DNA from: an uncultured Kordiimonas sp.
Lineage (GTDB): Bacteria; Pseudomonadota; Alphaproteobacteria; Sphingomonadales; Kordiimonadaceae
Direction: 5' to 3'
Assembly (NCBI GenBank): GCA_947503625.1
Contig: CANNEK010000003.1
Coordinates: 124,001-188,000 of the forward strand
Length of the DNA stretch: 64,000 nt
The notes beneath the pieces were generated by a model. That model worked only from the letters and a program-made list of their open reading frames with translations. It did no database searches and was not told where the DNA came from. Of this stretch, positions 20,024 to 29,004 are shown one piece after another (position 1 is the stretch's first letter; each line of letters opens with the position of its first letter). The position numbers and the translations under genes are program-made.

Positions 20024-20110
20024 CAGACACGGTCAAAAGTCAAAAATACTTGGTCCCCTGCGCGTTCTATTGCATTCTACATCAGTAACAGAGCCAATTG
20101 GGGGCATATG

Positions 20111-20233
20111 ATGAGCAAATCCAAGCGACAAAGACAGGCCGAAGCCCGAAGTGATCATGACGTAAAAAACCTGCTTCTGCTGGTTGTGTCAATTGCGACT
20201 ATTCTGGTTGTTCTTTTTGTGATGGCCGACTAA
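20111..20233 (+). CDS. Small single-pass membrane protein, 40 residues
   Basis: A short frame in the gap after ygfZ with GGGGG six bases before the ATG at 20111 (another ATG is at 20108). The product begins with a charged segment (MSKSKRQRQAEARSDHDVKN). About 16 hydrophobic residues follow (LLLLVVSIATILVVLF), then VMAD at the end. This is an N-in/C-out type membrane anchor by the positive-inside rule. I do not recognise a family. Its layout, ribosome binding site and position make it more likely real than chance, but there is no homology evidence. Confidence 0.5.
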   Translation: MSKSKRQRQAEARSDHDVKNLLLLVVSIATILVVLFVMAD

Positions 20234-20281
20234 GGCGCTCTCAAGCGACAACGTTAAACACTGCACAGAATGCCTGCAGGG

Positions 20282-20776
20282 CTACTTGCGGTCTTTCGGG
20301 GCAATCACAACCAAAATTCTGTCAATAGAATCGCCCGAATGTGAAAATCCGAAAGCGCCGCGGTATACTTCAATAAATTCTTTGCCGCTTATCGGCAGGT
20401 TGGCTTCAGAAAACAGTGGTTTTCCACTTGCCTCGACCTGCTCGAATTCCTTCAAGCGAATACGCGTGGCTTCGTCGGGCATGCCATCCCCAAGGTACTT
20501 GCCATGGTAAGACTGCCCGAAAAGCTGTTCACAGGAGCTACCGCATACACGGTAGTAGTATTTTGCCGCTGCGTGTTTCTCCAGCAATAGCATCCAGGGC
20601 AGTATTTTCGGCACACTCATAGGCGAAAAAGCTGACCATGGAACCGGCTCACTCTGCTGGCTCATCTCAACCCACTTCAGATTAAACTGGTCAACGGGGT
20701 GTCCCGGGGCCACCTGGGAAGGCTGGATGTGCTTGAAATGCGGCATTATGGGCAGGCTCTTCGAAACCACCGGCAT
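20282..20776 (-). CDS. PAS-domain protein (PAS_5-like)
   Basis: A 164-residue soluble protein that looks like a lone PAS domain of the type common in alphaproteobacteria. It has a segment around residues 52-64 (MSVPKILPWMLLL), then the aromatic stretch KYYYRVCGSSCEQLFG, and ends with strands such as RILVVIAPKDRK. No output domain follows, so it is either a sensor acting through a partner or a protein of unknown role. It lies downstream of ppdK on the same strand, with a perfect 28-base palindrome just in front of it. Confidence 0.7.
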   Translation of the reverse strand: MPVVSKSLPIMPHFKHIQPSQVAPGHPVDQFNLKWVEMSQQSEPVPWSAFSPMSVPKILPWMLLLEKHAAAKYYYRVCGSSCEQLFGQSYHGKYLGDGMPDEATRIRLKEFEQVEASGKPLFSEANLPISGKEFIEVYRGAFGFSHSGDSIDRILVVIAPKDRK

Positions 20777-20788
20777 AGCTGCGCGGCG

Positions 20789-20816
20789 GTTTTGGTTGAT
20801 AGATTACAACCAAAAC
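20789..20816. repeat. Perfect 10-bp inverted repeat upstream of the PAS gene
   Basis: GTTTTGGTTG, eight bases, then CAACCAAAAC. It ends 13 bases before the PAS-gene ATG and its upstream edge touches a possible -10 (TATAGT on the minus strand). No T-run follows. An operator or a 5' hairpin is more likely than a ppdK terminator. Confidence 0.6.
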
Positions 20817-20856
20817 TATAGCCACCAAACTATTAATCAAGCATAAAGCAAGCAGA

Positions 20857-23520
20857 TCATGTGTCTCTCAGAGCTGCCTGTGCTGCCGCCAGCCGTGCGA
20901 TCGGAACCCGGAACGGCGAACAACTCACATAGTCAAGGCCCACCCTGTGACAGAACTCAACACTGGCCGGGTCGCCGCCATGCTCCCCGCAGATGCCAAG
21001 CTTGAGGTCCGGTTTCGTTTCCCTGCCCCTCTCTGCACCCAGTTGAACCAGTTCGCCAACACCGTCCTGGTCAATCGAAACAAACGGGTCCTGCGCAAAG
21101 ATATCGTCTTTGACATACTGCTCCAGGAACCGTGCAGCATCGTCTCGGCTGATACCGATGGCTGTCTGGGTCAAATCATTGGTACCAAAAGAGAAGAAGT
21201 CTGCTGCATTGGCGATATCGCCCGCACGAAGGGCCGCGCGCGGCAGCTCTATCATGGTGCCGACCATAAAGTCCACATGATGACCTTTTTCTTCGAACAC
21301 ATCGCTGGCAATGGCATCAACATGTTCCCGCAGGATCGCCAGTTCTTTTTCTGTTGCCACCAGCGGGATCATGATTTCGGGAACAACCGTATCGCCCGTT
21401 TCCTCTTCAACGGCAACCGCCGCTTCAAAAATCGCGCGGGCCTGCATCTCGTAGATTTCAGGGTAGGTAATACCCAGCCGGCAACCGCGGTGCCCCAACA
21501 TGGGGTTAAATTCATGCAACTCGGAAGCACGACGTTTCAATTTGGCAACATCAGTGCCAATTGCCTTGGCGACATCCTCGAACTCGTCTTCTTCGCGCGG
21601 CAGGAATTCATGCAGCGGCGGGTCAAGCAGACGGATCGTGACAGGCAGGCCGCGCATGATTTTGAAAATCTCGACAAAATCTGAGCGCTGCATTGGCAAC
21701 AATTTCTCAAGCGCGGCTTTACGGCCTTCAAGGTCCTCGGCCAAAATCATTTGCCGGACGGCAATAATGCGCTCGCCTTCGAAGAACATGTGCTCTGTGC
21801 GGCACAAACCAATACCTTCAGCGCCAAATTCCCGCGCAGTTGCCGTGTCGTTGGGCGTGTCGGAATTGGTGCGAACTTTCATGGTGCGGTAGCTATCCGC
21901 CCATTCCATCAGCGTTGCAAAGTCGCCCGCCAGTTCCGGCTGCAGGGTTTTCACAGCGCCGACCATCACTTCGCCGGTCGATCCGTCAATGGTAATCAGG
22001 TCGCCTTTGTTGATATCCCGGCCCATGCAACTCATGACGCCGGTTTTCCCGTCGATACGCAGTTGGCCCGCGCCGGAAACACAAGGCGTGCCCATGCCGC
22101 GCGCTACAACGGCTGCATGGCTTGTCATGCCACCGCGCGCCGTCAAAACGCCCTGAGCGGCGTGCATGCCGTGAATATCTTCTGGGCTTGTTTCGGTACG
22201 GCACAGGATGACATCTTTGCCGTCCCGCGCCCAGGCTTCAGCCTCGTCAGCGTCAAACACGGCAGCACCCGCCGCAGCGCCCGGCGATGCCGGCAGACCA
22301 CGGGTCAGAATATCCCGTGGTGCATCCGGGTCCAGTGTTGGGTGCAATAGCTGATCAAGGGCGCCTGGCTCCACGCGCATCACGGCAGTTTTTTCGTCAA
22401 TCAGGCCATCAGCGGCCATATCAACCGCGATCTTGAGGGCCGCTTTCGCCGTGCGTTTGCCAGACCGGGTTTGCAGCATCCATAGTTTGCCGCGCTGCAC
22501 GGTAAACTCAATGTCCTGCATGTCGCGGTAATGTTTCTCAAGCTTCTCGAACACCGCGGCAAGCTGGCCAAACACTTCCGGCATGCTCTCTTCCATCGAC
22601 GGCGCGGTTGCGCCAGCCACCTCGCGGGCGCGCCGGGTCAGATTTTGCGGGGTGCGGATACCCGCCACCACATCTTCACCTTGCGCATTAATCAGATACT
22701 CGCCGTAAATCTCGTTTTCGCCGGTTGACGGGTCGCGGGTGAAAGCAACGCCTGTCGCTGACGTTTCACCCATGTTACCAAACACCATCGCCTGCACGTT
22801 AACGGCAGTTCCCCAGCTTTCAGGGATATTGTTCAGTTTGCGGTATACTTTGGCGCGCGGGATATCCCAGCTCGAAAACACAGCGCCAATGGCGCCCCAA
22901 AGCTGCTCGCGCACGTCCTGCGGGAACGGTGTTCCAAGTTCTTCCTGCGCTTTGTCCTTAAAACGCCCGGCCAGAAGCTTCCAGTCTTCCGCCTTAAGCT
23001 CGGTATCCAGGTCAATGCCCAGCTCTTCCTTGTGGATTTCGATCAACTCTTCGAAATGATAGTGATCAACACCCAGCACCACATCCGAATACATCTGAAT
23101 AAAGCGGCGGTAGCTATCCCACGCAAAGCGCGGGTTTTCGCTGTTTGCGGCGAGGCCTTCAACCGTTTCATCATTCAGGCCAAGGTTCAGAACTGTGTCC
23201 ATCATGCCCGGCATGGACACGCGGGCACCGGAACGCACAGACACCAGCAGCGGGTTTGACTTGTCGCCAAACTTCGCGCCAACGCTTTTTTCAATGTCGG
23301 CAATTGCGGCATCAACAGCGGCTTCAAGCTCGGCAGGATATTTGCGGCCATTGTCATAATAATAGGTGCAGACTTCCGTGGTGATCGTCAGCCCCGGCGG
23401 TACCGGCAGGCCCAGAGAGGCCATTTCTGCAAGGTTCGCACCCTTGCCGCCCAGAAGGTTTTTCATATCGGTCCGGCCATCTGCCGCACCGTCACCGAAG
23501 GTGTACACCCATTTGGTCAT
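20857..23520 (-). CDS. ppdK: Pyruvate, phosphate dikinase
   Basis: Interconverts pyruvate, ATP and phosphate with phosphoenolpyruvate, AMP and diphosphate. It can serve gluconeogenesis or reversible glycolysis. The 887 residues hold an N-terminal ATP-grasp domain (LLGGKGANLAEMA at about 22; SVRSGARVSMPGMMDT near 94-109) and the phosphohistidine domain with His468 in GGMTSHAAVVARGMG. The C-terminal PEP barrel has FGTNDLTQ and the catalytic Cys in GICGEHGGDP. ATG start. Its 133-base leader region contains three perfect inverted repeats, so it may be regulated at the operator or RNA level. It follows glyS on the same strand. Confidence 0.97.
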   Translation of the reverse strand: MTKWVYTFGDGAADGRTDMKNLLGGKGANLAEMASLGLPVPPGLTITTEVCTYYYDNGRKYPAELEAAVDAAIADIEKSVGAKFGDKSNPLLVSVRSGARVSMPGMMDTVLNLGLNDETVEGLAANSENPRFAWDSYRRFIQMYSDVVLGVDHYHFEELIEIHKEELGIDLDTELKAEDWKLLAGRFKDKAQEELGTPFPQDVREQLWGAIGAVFSSWDIPRAKVYRKLNNIPESWGTAVNVQAMVFGNMGETSATGVAFTRDPSTGENEIYGEYLINAQGEDVVAGIRTPQNLTRRAREVAGATAPSMEESMPEVFGQLAAVFEKLEKHYRDMQDIEFTVQRGKLWMLQTRSGKRTAKAALKIAVDMAADGLIDEKTAVMRVEPGALDQLLHPTLDPDAPRDILTRGLPASPGAAAGAAVFDADEAEAWARDGKDVILCRTETSPEDIHGMHAAQGVLTARGGMTSHAAVVARGMGTPCVSGAGQLRIDGKTGVMSCMGRDINKGDLITIDGSTGEVMVGAVKTLQPELAGDFATLMEWADSYRTMKVRTNSDTPNDTATAREFGAEGIGLCRTEHMFFEGERIIAVRQMILAEDLEGRKAALEKLLPMQRSDFVEIFKIMRGLPVTIRLLDPPLHEFLPREEDEFEDVAKAIGTDVAKLKRRASELHEFNPMLGHRGCRLGITYPEIYEMQARAIFEAAVAVEEETGDTVVPEIMIPLVATEKELAILREHVDAIASDVFEEKGHHVDFMVGTMIELPRAALRAGDIANAADFFSFGTNDLTQTAIGISRDDAARFLEQYVKDDIFAQDPFVSIDQDGVGELVQLGAERGRETKPDLKLGICGEHGGDPASVEFCHRVGLDYVSCSPFRVPIARLAAAQAALRDT

Positions 23521-23545
23521 GGTCTATTCAGTCCTCGTTTGCCTG

Positions 23546-23651
23546 GCCAGATGCTATCTGGCTTGCGCATGGTTTCACTTTGCCCAAAGTGATCTGACCC
23601 GCCTGAAGTTAAGTCCTTTTATGTATGCGGCAAGCGCCGCACATTGCCTTA
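23546..23651. repeat. Three perfect inverted repeats between glyS and ppdK
   Basis: GCCAGA-N5-TCTGGC at 23546-23562; TCACTTTG-CC-CAAAGTGA at 23575-23592 (18 bases, almost continuous); TGCGGC-AAGC-GCCGCA at 23636-23651, just after the glyS stop. None has a T-run. The middle one has the shape of a dimeric repressor site, and all three lie ahead of the ppdK ATG. Confidence 0.6.
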
Positions 23652-23653
23652 CA

Positions 23654-25885
23654 TCAACCTTCTATCAACCCGAAGTCCGCAACAGTATTGACCGCCGTGC
23701 GGATTTCACTGAGGAGTGCGAGCTGGTTTGCCCGCACCTCTGGGTCATCGTCGTTTACCTTAACCTGATCGAAGAAAGCGTCAATTGGTGCGCGCAGGCT
23801 GGAAAGCGCGGCCATCGCGCCTTCGAAATCCTCCGAGATCAGCGCATTTTCAGCCGCCTCCTTGGCTTTCGCGAGCGCCCCCGAAAGTGTTTCGGCCTCA
23901 ATCGCCGCAAGCCTGCCTATATCAACCGGCTTGTCATAAGACGTGCCGTCTTTCTTTTCTTCAATTTTCAGAATGTTGGCCGCACGCTTGTAGCCTGCCA
24001 GCAGGTTCGCGCCGTCCTCTGTTTCAAGGAACGCTGACAAGGCAGATACCCGGTTCAGGATACGCACCAGATCGTCATCGCCTTTGGCGAACACCGCATC
24101 GATCAGGTCATGCCTGACGCCCTTGTCCCGCTGCTGAACTTTCAGGCGATCCCCGAAGAATGAGAGAAGACCCTTGACCAATTCGTTTCTGCCTTGGCTT
24201 CTCTTCTGGTAACGTTTAAATCCAGCATCTTTTGACACATCAAACTCAGCTACTTCTTCGAAATATGCATCCACAATTTTGATCTTGCCGTCCTGATCCG
24301 GCATGGATGCTTCTGCATCACCTCGCAGATGGTCATATATCGATAAATCCACATCTTGCAATGCGTCAATCATGTAGAGAAAGTCAGCCCGGCCAATGAC
24401 TTGTTTCAGAGAAAGTCTGATTTTGTTTTCAGTGATTAGCCTAATTACACCCAATGCAGCCCGGCGCAGGGCATAAGGGTCTTTCGAGCCGGTCGGTTTC
24501 TGGTCAATGCCGAAGAAACCAACCAGCGTATCCAGTTTTTCTGCGAGCGCCACAGCAACCGAAACCGGTGCAGACGGGCACGCATCATTCGGGCCAAGCG
24601 GCGCATAATGGTCCCGGATGGCATCTGCCACTGCATCGCTCTCGCCCTGAGCCTTGGCATAATAACGACCCATCACGCCCTGCACTTCCGGGAACTCATA
24701 AACCATGCTTGAAACCAAGTCGGCCTTGCAGAGTCCAGCCGCTCTAGCTGCTTCCTTTTCGCTAGCAGTTTCAGTGTTCTTAGCAAAAGCTTGCGCCAGC
24801 CTAGAAATTCTCTCCACACGCTCAGCCACTGTGCCCAGCTCTTTATGGAACACGATATCCTTCAGGGCTGGCAGATTGTCTTCCAGCTTGCCTTTCAGGT
24901 CTTGCTCGTAGAAGAACTGCGCATCCGAAAGGCGTGCGGCGATAACCCGCTCGTTGCCGCCTGTTACCGCACTGCCGTCATCTGATGGCTCGATGTTTGC
25001 GGTGAAGATAAACCTGTTGGCAAGCCGCCCGGTCGATGGGTCCCTCGTTACCAGGTATTTCTGATCCTTTTTCATGGTCAGGATCAGCACTTCTTCGGGA
25101 ACGTCAAGGAAATCCGCGCTAAACGACCCGATCATCGGCACCGGCCATTCCACAAGGCCTGCGACCTCGGCGATCAGCCCCGCGTCTTCGACCAGCTCAA
25201 GCCCGGCTGCAGACGCCAGCGTTTGCGCTGTATCGCGAATAAGCGTCTCGCGGCGGCCCGCGTCCAGAATGATCTTATGATCCAAAAGTTTCTGTTTGTA
25301 GTCGGTGAAGCCTGTGACCGAAAACTCCTCAGGCGCCATAAAGCGATGACCACGTGTGCTATCACCCGCCTTGATGCCATCAATTTCCATATCAACAACC
25401 GAGCCGTCAAACAGGCACAGGATCGAATGCAACGGGCGCACCCAGCGCAGTGTTCCGGTACCCCAGCGCTGGGATTTGGCCCACGGGAAGTTGCGCACGG
25501 TATCCGTCAATGCTTGCGCGATCACGTCCGCCGCAGCCTGCCCCCTCTTTTCTATAACAGCGTATAGAAAAGTGCCTTTTTTATCTTCGCGTTCCACCAA
25601 ATCTTCGCGTGCCACACCAGCACCCCGCAGAAAGCCTTCAATGGCTTTTTCAGGCGCATCCGCACGCGGACCCCGGCGCTCTTCTGAAACATCCGGCGTT
25701 GTGGTCGGCACGCCTGTCACATGCAATGCCAACCGTCGCGGCGTTGCATAGGCGTATGCGCCATCAAACGACAAGCCTGCGTCCTTCAGGGCAGTCGTTA
25801 TCATACGCTTCAGGTCGTCCGAGGCCCTGGCTTGCATGCGCGCCGGGATTTCCTCGGAAAACAATTCGATCAGAAGGTCAGCCAT
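23654..25885 (-). CDS. glyS: Glycyl-tRNA synthetase beta subunit
   Basis: The beta chain of the alpha2-beta2 glycyl-tRNA synthetase, which recognises and binds tRNA-Gly. It is 743 residues, within the usual range (about 690-750). It starts MADLLIELFSEEIPARMQ, a family-typical N-terminus (LLxExxxEELPA). An HD-like region and a C-terminal anticodon-binding region around LINRV/LILRVSALSAFLET follow. One base separates its ATG from the glyQ stop, so the two are co-translated. Confidence 0.97.
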   Translation of the reverse strand: MADLLIELFSEEIPARMQARASDDLKRMITTALKDAGLSFDGAYAYATPRRLALHVTGVPTTTPDVSEERRGPRADAPEKAIEGFLRGAGVAREDLVEREDKKGTFLYAVIEKRGQAAADVIAQALTDTVRNFPWAKSQRWGTGTLRWVRPLHSILCLFDGSVVDMEIDGIKAGDSTRGHRFMAPEEFSVTGFTDYKQKLLDHKIILDAGRRETLIRDTAQTLASAAGLELVEDAGLIAEVAGLVEWPVPMIGSFSADFLDVPEEVLILTMKKDQKYLVTRDPSTGRLANRFIFTANIEPSDDGSAVTGGNERVIAARLSDAQFFYEQDLKGKLEDNLPALKDIVFHKELGTVAERVERISRLAQAFAKNTETASEKEAARAAGLCKADLVSSMVYEFPEVQGVMGRYYAKAQGESDAVADAIRDHYAPLGPNDACPSAPVSVAVALAEKLDTLVGFFGIDQKPTGSKDPYALRRAALGVIRLITENKIRLSLKQVIGRADFLYMIDALQDVDLSIYDHLRGDAEASMPDQDGKIKIVDAYFEEVAEFDVSKDAGFKRYQKRSQGRNELVKGLLSFFGDRLKVQQRDKGVRHDLIDAVFAKGDDDLVRILNRVSALSAFLETEDGANLLAGYKRAANILKIEEKKDGTSYDKPVDIGRLAAIEAETLSGALAKAKEAAENALISEDFEGAMAALSSLRAPIDAFFDQVKVNDDDPEVRANQLALLSEIRTAVNTVADFGLIEG

Positions 25886-25886
25886 G

Positions 25887-26786
25887 TTACGCCTCCCATC
25901 CGTTTTTCTCGTAGATTGCCTTGCAGCACCCTTTGGCCAGATCCCGGACCCGGCCGATATAGGCTTGTCGTTCCGTTACCGAAATAACCCCGCGGGCGTC
26001 CAGCAGGTTGAAGGTGTGTGAGGACTTGATGCATTGTTCGTAGGCGGGCAATGGCAGCTTGGCTTCCAGAAGCTTGGCGCATTCATCCTGCGCCTTGCGG
26101 AAATCCTCGAACAGCTTTTCGGTGTCGGCATGCTCAAAATTGTAAGCAGACTGCTGCTTTTCGTTTTCGAGATACACATCACCGTAGCTGATACCAGCTC
26201 CGTTGAAGTCGAGATCATAGACGTTATCGACGCCCTGCACAAACATGGCTAGCCGTTCCAGACCATACGTCAGCTCACCCGAAACCGGCTTGCAATCAAA
26301 CCCGCCAACCTGCTGAAAATATGTGTATTGGCTGACTTCCATACCGTCACACCACACTTCCCAGCCAAGGCCCCAGGCCCCAAGAGTCGGGCTTTCCCAG
26401 TCGTCTTCCACGAAACGGATGTCATGCAGCGCTGCATCAATGCCAATAGCCTTCAGGCTGCCGAGATAAAGCTCCTGCATGTTGGCAGGACTTGGTTTCA
26501 GGATTACCTGAAACTGGTAATAATGCTGAAGCCTGTTCGGGTTTTCACCGTACCGGCCATCTGTGGGGCGGCGGCATGGCTGCACATAGGCGGCTTTCCA
26601 GTGATCCGGCCCAAGCGCGCGCAGCGTTGTCGCCGGGTGGAATGTTCCCGCCCCCATCTCAAGGTCATAAGGCTGCAAAATCGCGCAGCCCTGATCTGCC
26701 CAGTAGGACTGAAGCGTGAGGATCATTTTCTGGAATGGCATGGCCGCTGGTTTGGCAGCTTCTGGTGTCGCGCTGGACTGGGTCAT
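25887..26786 (-). CDS. glyQ: Glycyl-tRNA synthetase alpha subunit
   Basis: The catalytic alpha chain of the tetrameric GlyRS. It activates glycine and charges tRNA-Gly together with GlyS. The class II core is clear: [40 protein letters not shown] and [20 protein letters not shown] (motif 2) near the middle, and [18 protein letters not shown]. 299 residues is normal. It starts with ATG and is preceded by a good promoter at 26829-26857. Confidence 0.98.
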   Translation of the reverse strand: MTQSSATPEAAKPAAMPFQKMILTLQSYWADQGCAILQPYDLEMGAGTFHPATTLRALGPDHWKAAYVQPCRRPTDGRYGENPNRLQHYYQFQVILKPSPANMQELYLGSLKAIGIDAALHDIRFVEDDWESPTLGAWGLGWEVWCDGMEVSQYTYFQQVGGFDCKPVSGELTYGLERLAMFVQGVDNVYDLDFNGAGISYGDVYLENEKQQSAYNFEHADTEKLFEDFRKAQDECAKLLEAKLPLPAYEQCIKSSHTFNLLDARGVISVTERQAYIGRVRDLAKGCCKAIYEKNGWEA

Positions 26787-26828
26787 GGAAATCGTTTCAA
26801 CCGACTCAAAAGGGGCAAAATTTGAGGC

Positions 26829-26857
26829 AACCTAGCGGGATGCAAACTACCGGTCAA
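26829..26857 (-). promoter_or_regulatory. Probable promoter of glyQS
   Basis: Minus-strand TTGACC (26857-26852), 17 bases, TAGGTT (26834-26829), about 40 bases ahead of the glyQ ATG. The -35 is strong and the -10 weak. Confidence 0.5.
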
Positions 26858-26932
26858 GCAAGCTTTGCAGTGGGTTCGTGAAAGCCGGGTATCAGCCCGC
26901 AGCTTGTTGCATAAATACCGAAGAGGTGGAAG

Positions 26933-27673
26933 TCAGGCCGTCAGAATGATCGGTGCGCCTTTGGTCACAACGAAGGTGTGCTCGAACTGTGCACCGAAAC
27001 CGCCCTGCGCCAGACGCAAAGTCCAGCCGTCGCTGTCTTCGACATACTGATGGCTCCTGGTTGCGAGGAATGGCTCGATGGTCATGACCTGCCCTTCCTT
27101 CAATCGCGTGCGCTCTGAAGGATAATAGATGTTCGGCACGGACGGTTCTTCATGAATCCAGCCACCTACGCCGTGTCCGTTCAGGCCTTCGATGATGTTG
27201 AATCCGTGTTTTTTGGCTTCTTTTTCGACCGCGCGGCCAACAACATTTACTTTTTCACCCGCCCGAGCCGCAAACATTGCCTTCCGCTGCGCAGCTTCCG
27301 TGGCGCGCAAAAGCGTCCAAAGCTCGGAAGAGACTTCACCAACAGCAAAGCTGGCACCGGTATCGCCAAAAAAGCTGTCTTTTTCGGCTGACACATCGAT
27401 GTTCACGAGTTCCCCTTCCTTGAGAGGCACGTCTGACGGAATACCGTGAGCAATGGCATCGCCAACGGAAATGCAGGTGAACCCGGGGAAATCATAGGCA
27501 AGCTTCGGAGCAGACTGCGCCCCGCGCTCCCTGAGCATCTCGCCAGCCATTGTATCCAGTTCACGCGGCGTTACGCCGGGCGCAACCTTCGCCCCCATGG
27601 CGCGCAGCACATCACGGCAGATCGCCCCAATTTCCTTCAACTTCTCAAGCTGTTCTGGTCCGTCGACGGTCAT
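26933..27673 (-). CDS. map: Methionine aminopeptidase Map
   Basis: Removes the initiator methionine from new proteins; a dinuclear metal enzyme. The five metal ligands can be placed: Asp in VNIDVSAEKD, Asp in FFGDTGASF, His in GHGVGGWIHEEP, Glu in MTIEPF and Glu near the C-terminus in QFEHTFVVT. 246 residues, the short type I form without an N-terminal zinc finger. Its ATG overlaps the chorismate mutase stop by one base (TAATG), so the two are coupled. Confidence 0.96.
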   Translation of the reverse strand: MTVDGPEQLEKLKEIGAICRDVLRAMGAKVAPGVTPRELDTMAGEMLRERGAQSAPKLAYDFPGFTCISVGDAIAHGIPSDVPLKEGELVNIDVSAEKDSFFGDTGASFAVGEVSSELWTLLRATEAAQRKAMFAARAGEKVNVVGRAVEKEAKKHGFNIIEGLNGHGVGGWIHEEPSVPNIYYPSERTRLKEGQVMTIEPFLATRSHQYVEDSDGWTLRLAQGGFGAQFEHTFVVTKGAPIILTA

Positions 27674-27978
27674 TAAACCTCACCTTTTTCACGGATGCGT
27701 TCGTGGTGCTGGATCACCTCGCGGATGATGAAATTGAGGAATTTCTCGCTGAATTCCGGGTCAAGATTAGCGCTGTTCGCCAAGTCCCTCAGGCGCGCAA
27801 CCTGTTCCTGCTCGCGTCCCGGATCGGCGGGCGGCAGGTCATGTTCTTTTTTATAAAAACCAACCGCTTTGGTGATTTTGAACCGTTCGGCCAGCATAAA
27901 CACCAGCGACGCATCGATATTGTCGATGCTTTCGCGGTATGCTCTCAATTGGGCTTTATGTTGCTCGCTTAATTGCAA
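27673..27978 (-). CDS. Chorismate mutase (AroQ class, monofunctional)
   Basis: A 101-residue all-helical protein of the AroQ fold, which rearranges chorismate to prephenate for phenylalanine and tyrosine. The first helix contains LRAYRESIDNIDASLVFMLAERF with the active-site Arg. KAVGFYKKEHDLPPADPGREQEQ carries the conserved Lys and the Arg-Glu pair, and a last helix holds EKFLNFIIREVIQHHERI. The start is TTG at 27978 with AAGG before it. It is upstream of map and overlaps it by one base; the two functions are not otherwise linked. Confidence 0.9.
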   Translation of the reverse strand: MQLSEQHKAQLRAYRESIDNIDASLVFMLAERFKITKAVGFYKKEHDLPPADPGREQEQVARLRDLANSANLDPEFSEKFLNFIIREVIQHHERIREKGEV

Positions 27979-28001
27979 AAGCCTTACTCCGTTTTGACTG
28001 T

Positions 28002-28886
28002 TTAAAGCCCAAACCTGTTCCAGAAAAGCCGTTCCTCGACAGCGGACAACAGCCCATAAGGCAAGTCCGCCATGCCACCCCCTAGCCCGGCCATCTGGTC
28101 ACTTCGCTGCCCCAGCCCAAGCAGAGATCCAAGCCTTGGCTTTTTCTCGCCAAGCACCTGAAATGTGACTTTTTCACCAAACCTGTCGCGCATCACTTCG
28201 CGCAGATCACCCAGATCATCTATCAGGCCAAGTTTTACGGCCTCATGACCGGTAAAGACCTCGCCGGAGAATATCTTGCCACGCAAACCCTTCAGCCGCT
28301 TGCCGCGTCTGTCGCGCACCAGTTTCTTGAAATGCTCATGAATTTCAGACTGCATTTCTTTCAGACGCGCAACATCTTCTTCTTTTTCGTCCGAAAAACT
28401 GTCGAGCATCGCCTTGCTTTCGCCAGCAGTATAGAGCCGCCTTTCAACGCCAATTTTGGCGATCGCTTCCTTGAACCCGAACCCGGCGGAAATAACCCCG
28501 ATACTGCCAATGAGGGAACTTTCGTTGGCATAAACCTCATCTGCCGCCAGCGCCAGCATGTAACCGCCAGATGCAGCAACATCCTCGGCGAAAGCCAGAA
28601 CGGGGATATGTTTCTCGGTCGCAAGGTCACGGATACGCTTGGTAATCAGTGCCGATTGAACAGGAGAACCACCGGGAGAGTTAATCAGCAGCGCAACCGC
28701 AGAAACGCCCGGCATCGAAAACGCCTGTTCGATGCGGTCTTCAAAACCTGACAAATTGATAGACTGCTTGAAACGACCGCCTGCCGCGATCACCCCATAA
28801 AACGGGATAACCGCAACTCTGGGCGGCGGATCACCAAACAGGGATCGTCTCAGCTTGAACAAAAATTTACCAACAGGTCCAGCCAT
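28002..28886 (-). CDS. S49-family serine peptidase (SppA/SohB-like)
   Basis: A single-domain signal-peptide-peptidase-like protein of 294 residues. The nucleophile Ser lies in AASGGYMLALAADEVYA, preceded by INSPGGSP, which shapes the oxyanion site. The likely general base Lys is in TAGESKAMLDSF. E. coli SppA is a fused double-length form, while this matches the half-length type. No clear membrane helix is seen at the N-terminus (MAGPVGKFLFKLRRSLFG is basic and could lie on the membrane). It lies 23 bases ahead of the chorismate mutase gene in the same direction. Confidence 0.9.
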   Translation of the reverse strand: MAGPVGKFLFKLRRSLFGDPPPRVAVIPFYGVIAAGGRFKQSINLSGFEDRIEQAFSMPGVSAVALLINSPGGSPVQSALITKRIRDLATEKHIPVLAFAEDVAASGGYMLALAADEVYANESSLIGSIGVISAGFGFKEAIAKIGVERRLYTAGESKAMLDSFSDEKEEDVARLKEMQSEIHEHFKKLVRDRRGKRLKGLRGKIFSGEVFTGHEAVKLGLIDDLGDLREVMRDRFGEKVTFQVLGEKKPRLGSLLGLGQRSDQMAGLGGGMADLPYGLLSAVEERLFWNRFGL

Positions 28887-29004
28887 ATTAACTTTCCATA
28901 ACGTATGCCAGCGGCGCGAAAACAGAATGCCCGTGATTAACGGGTTTGATCGTGACGCGCAAAAGGTTTCATCAAGATTTCTTCAAAAAAAAACGCCTGA
29001 GCCC

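Noticed and set aside
28985-28993. Terminator of the tRNA methyltransferase gene
   Set aside because: A run of nine T on the minus strand, but no stable stem directly before it.
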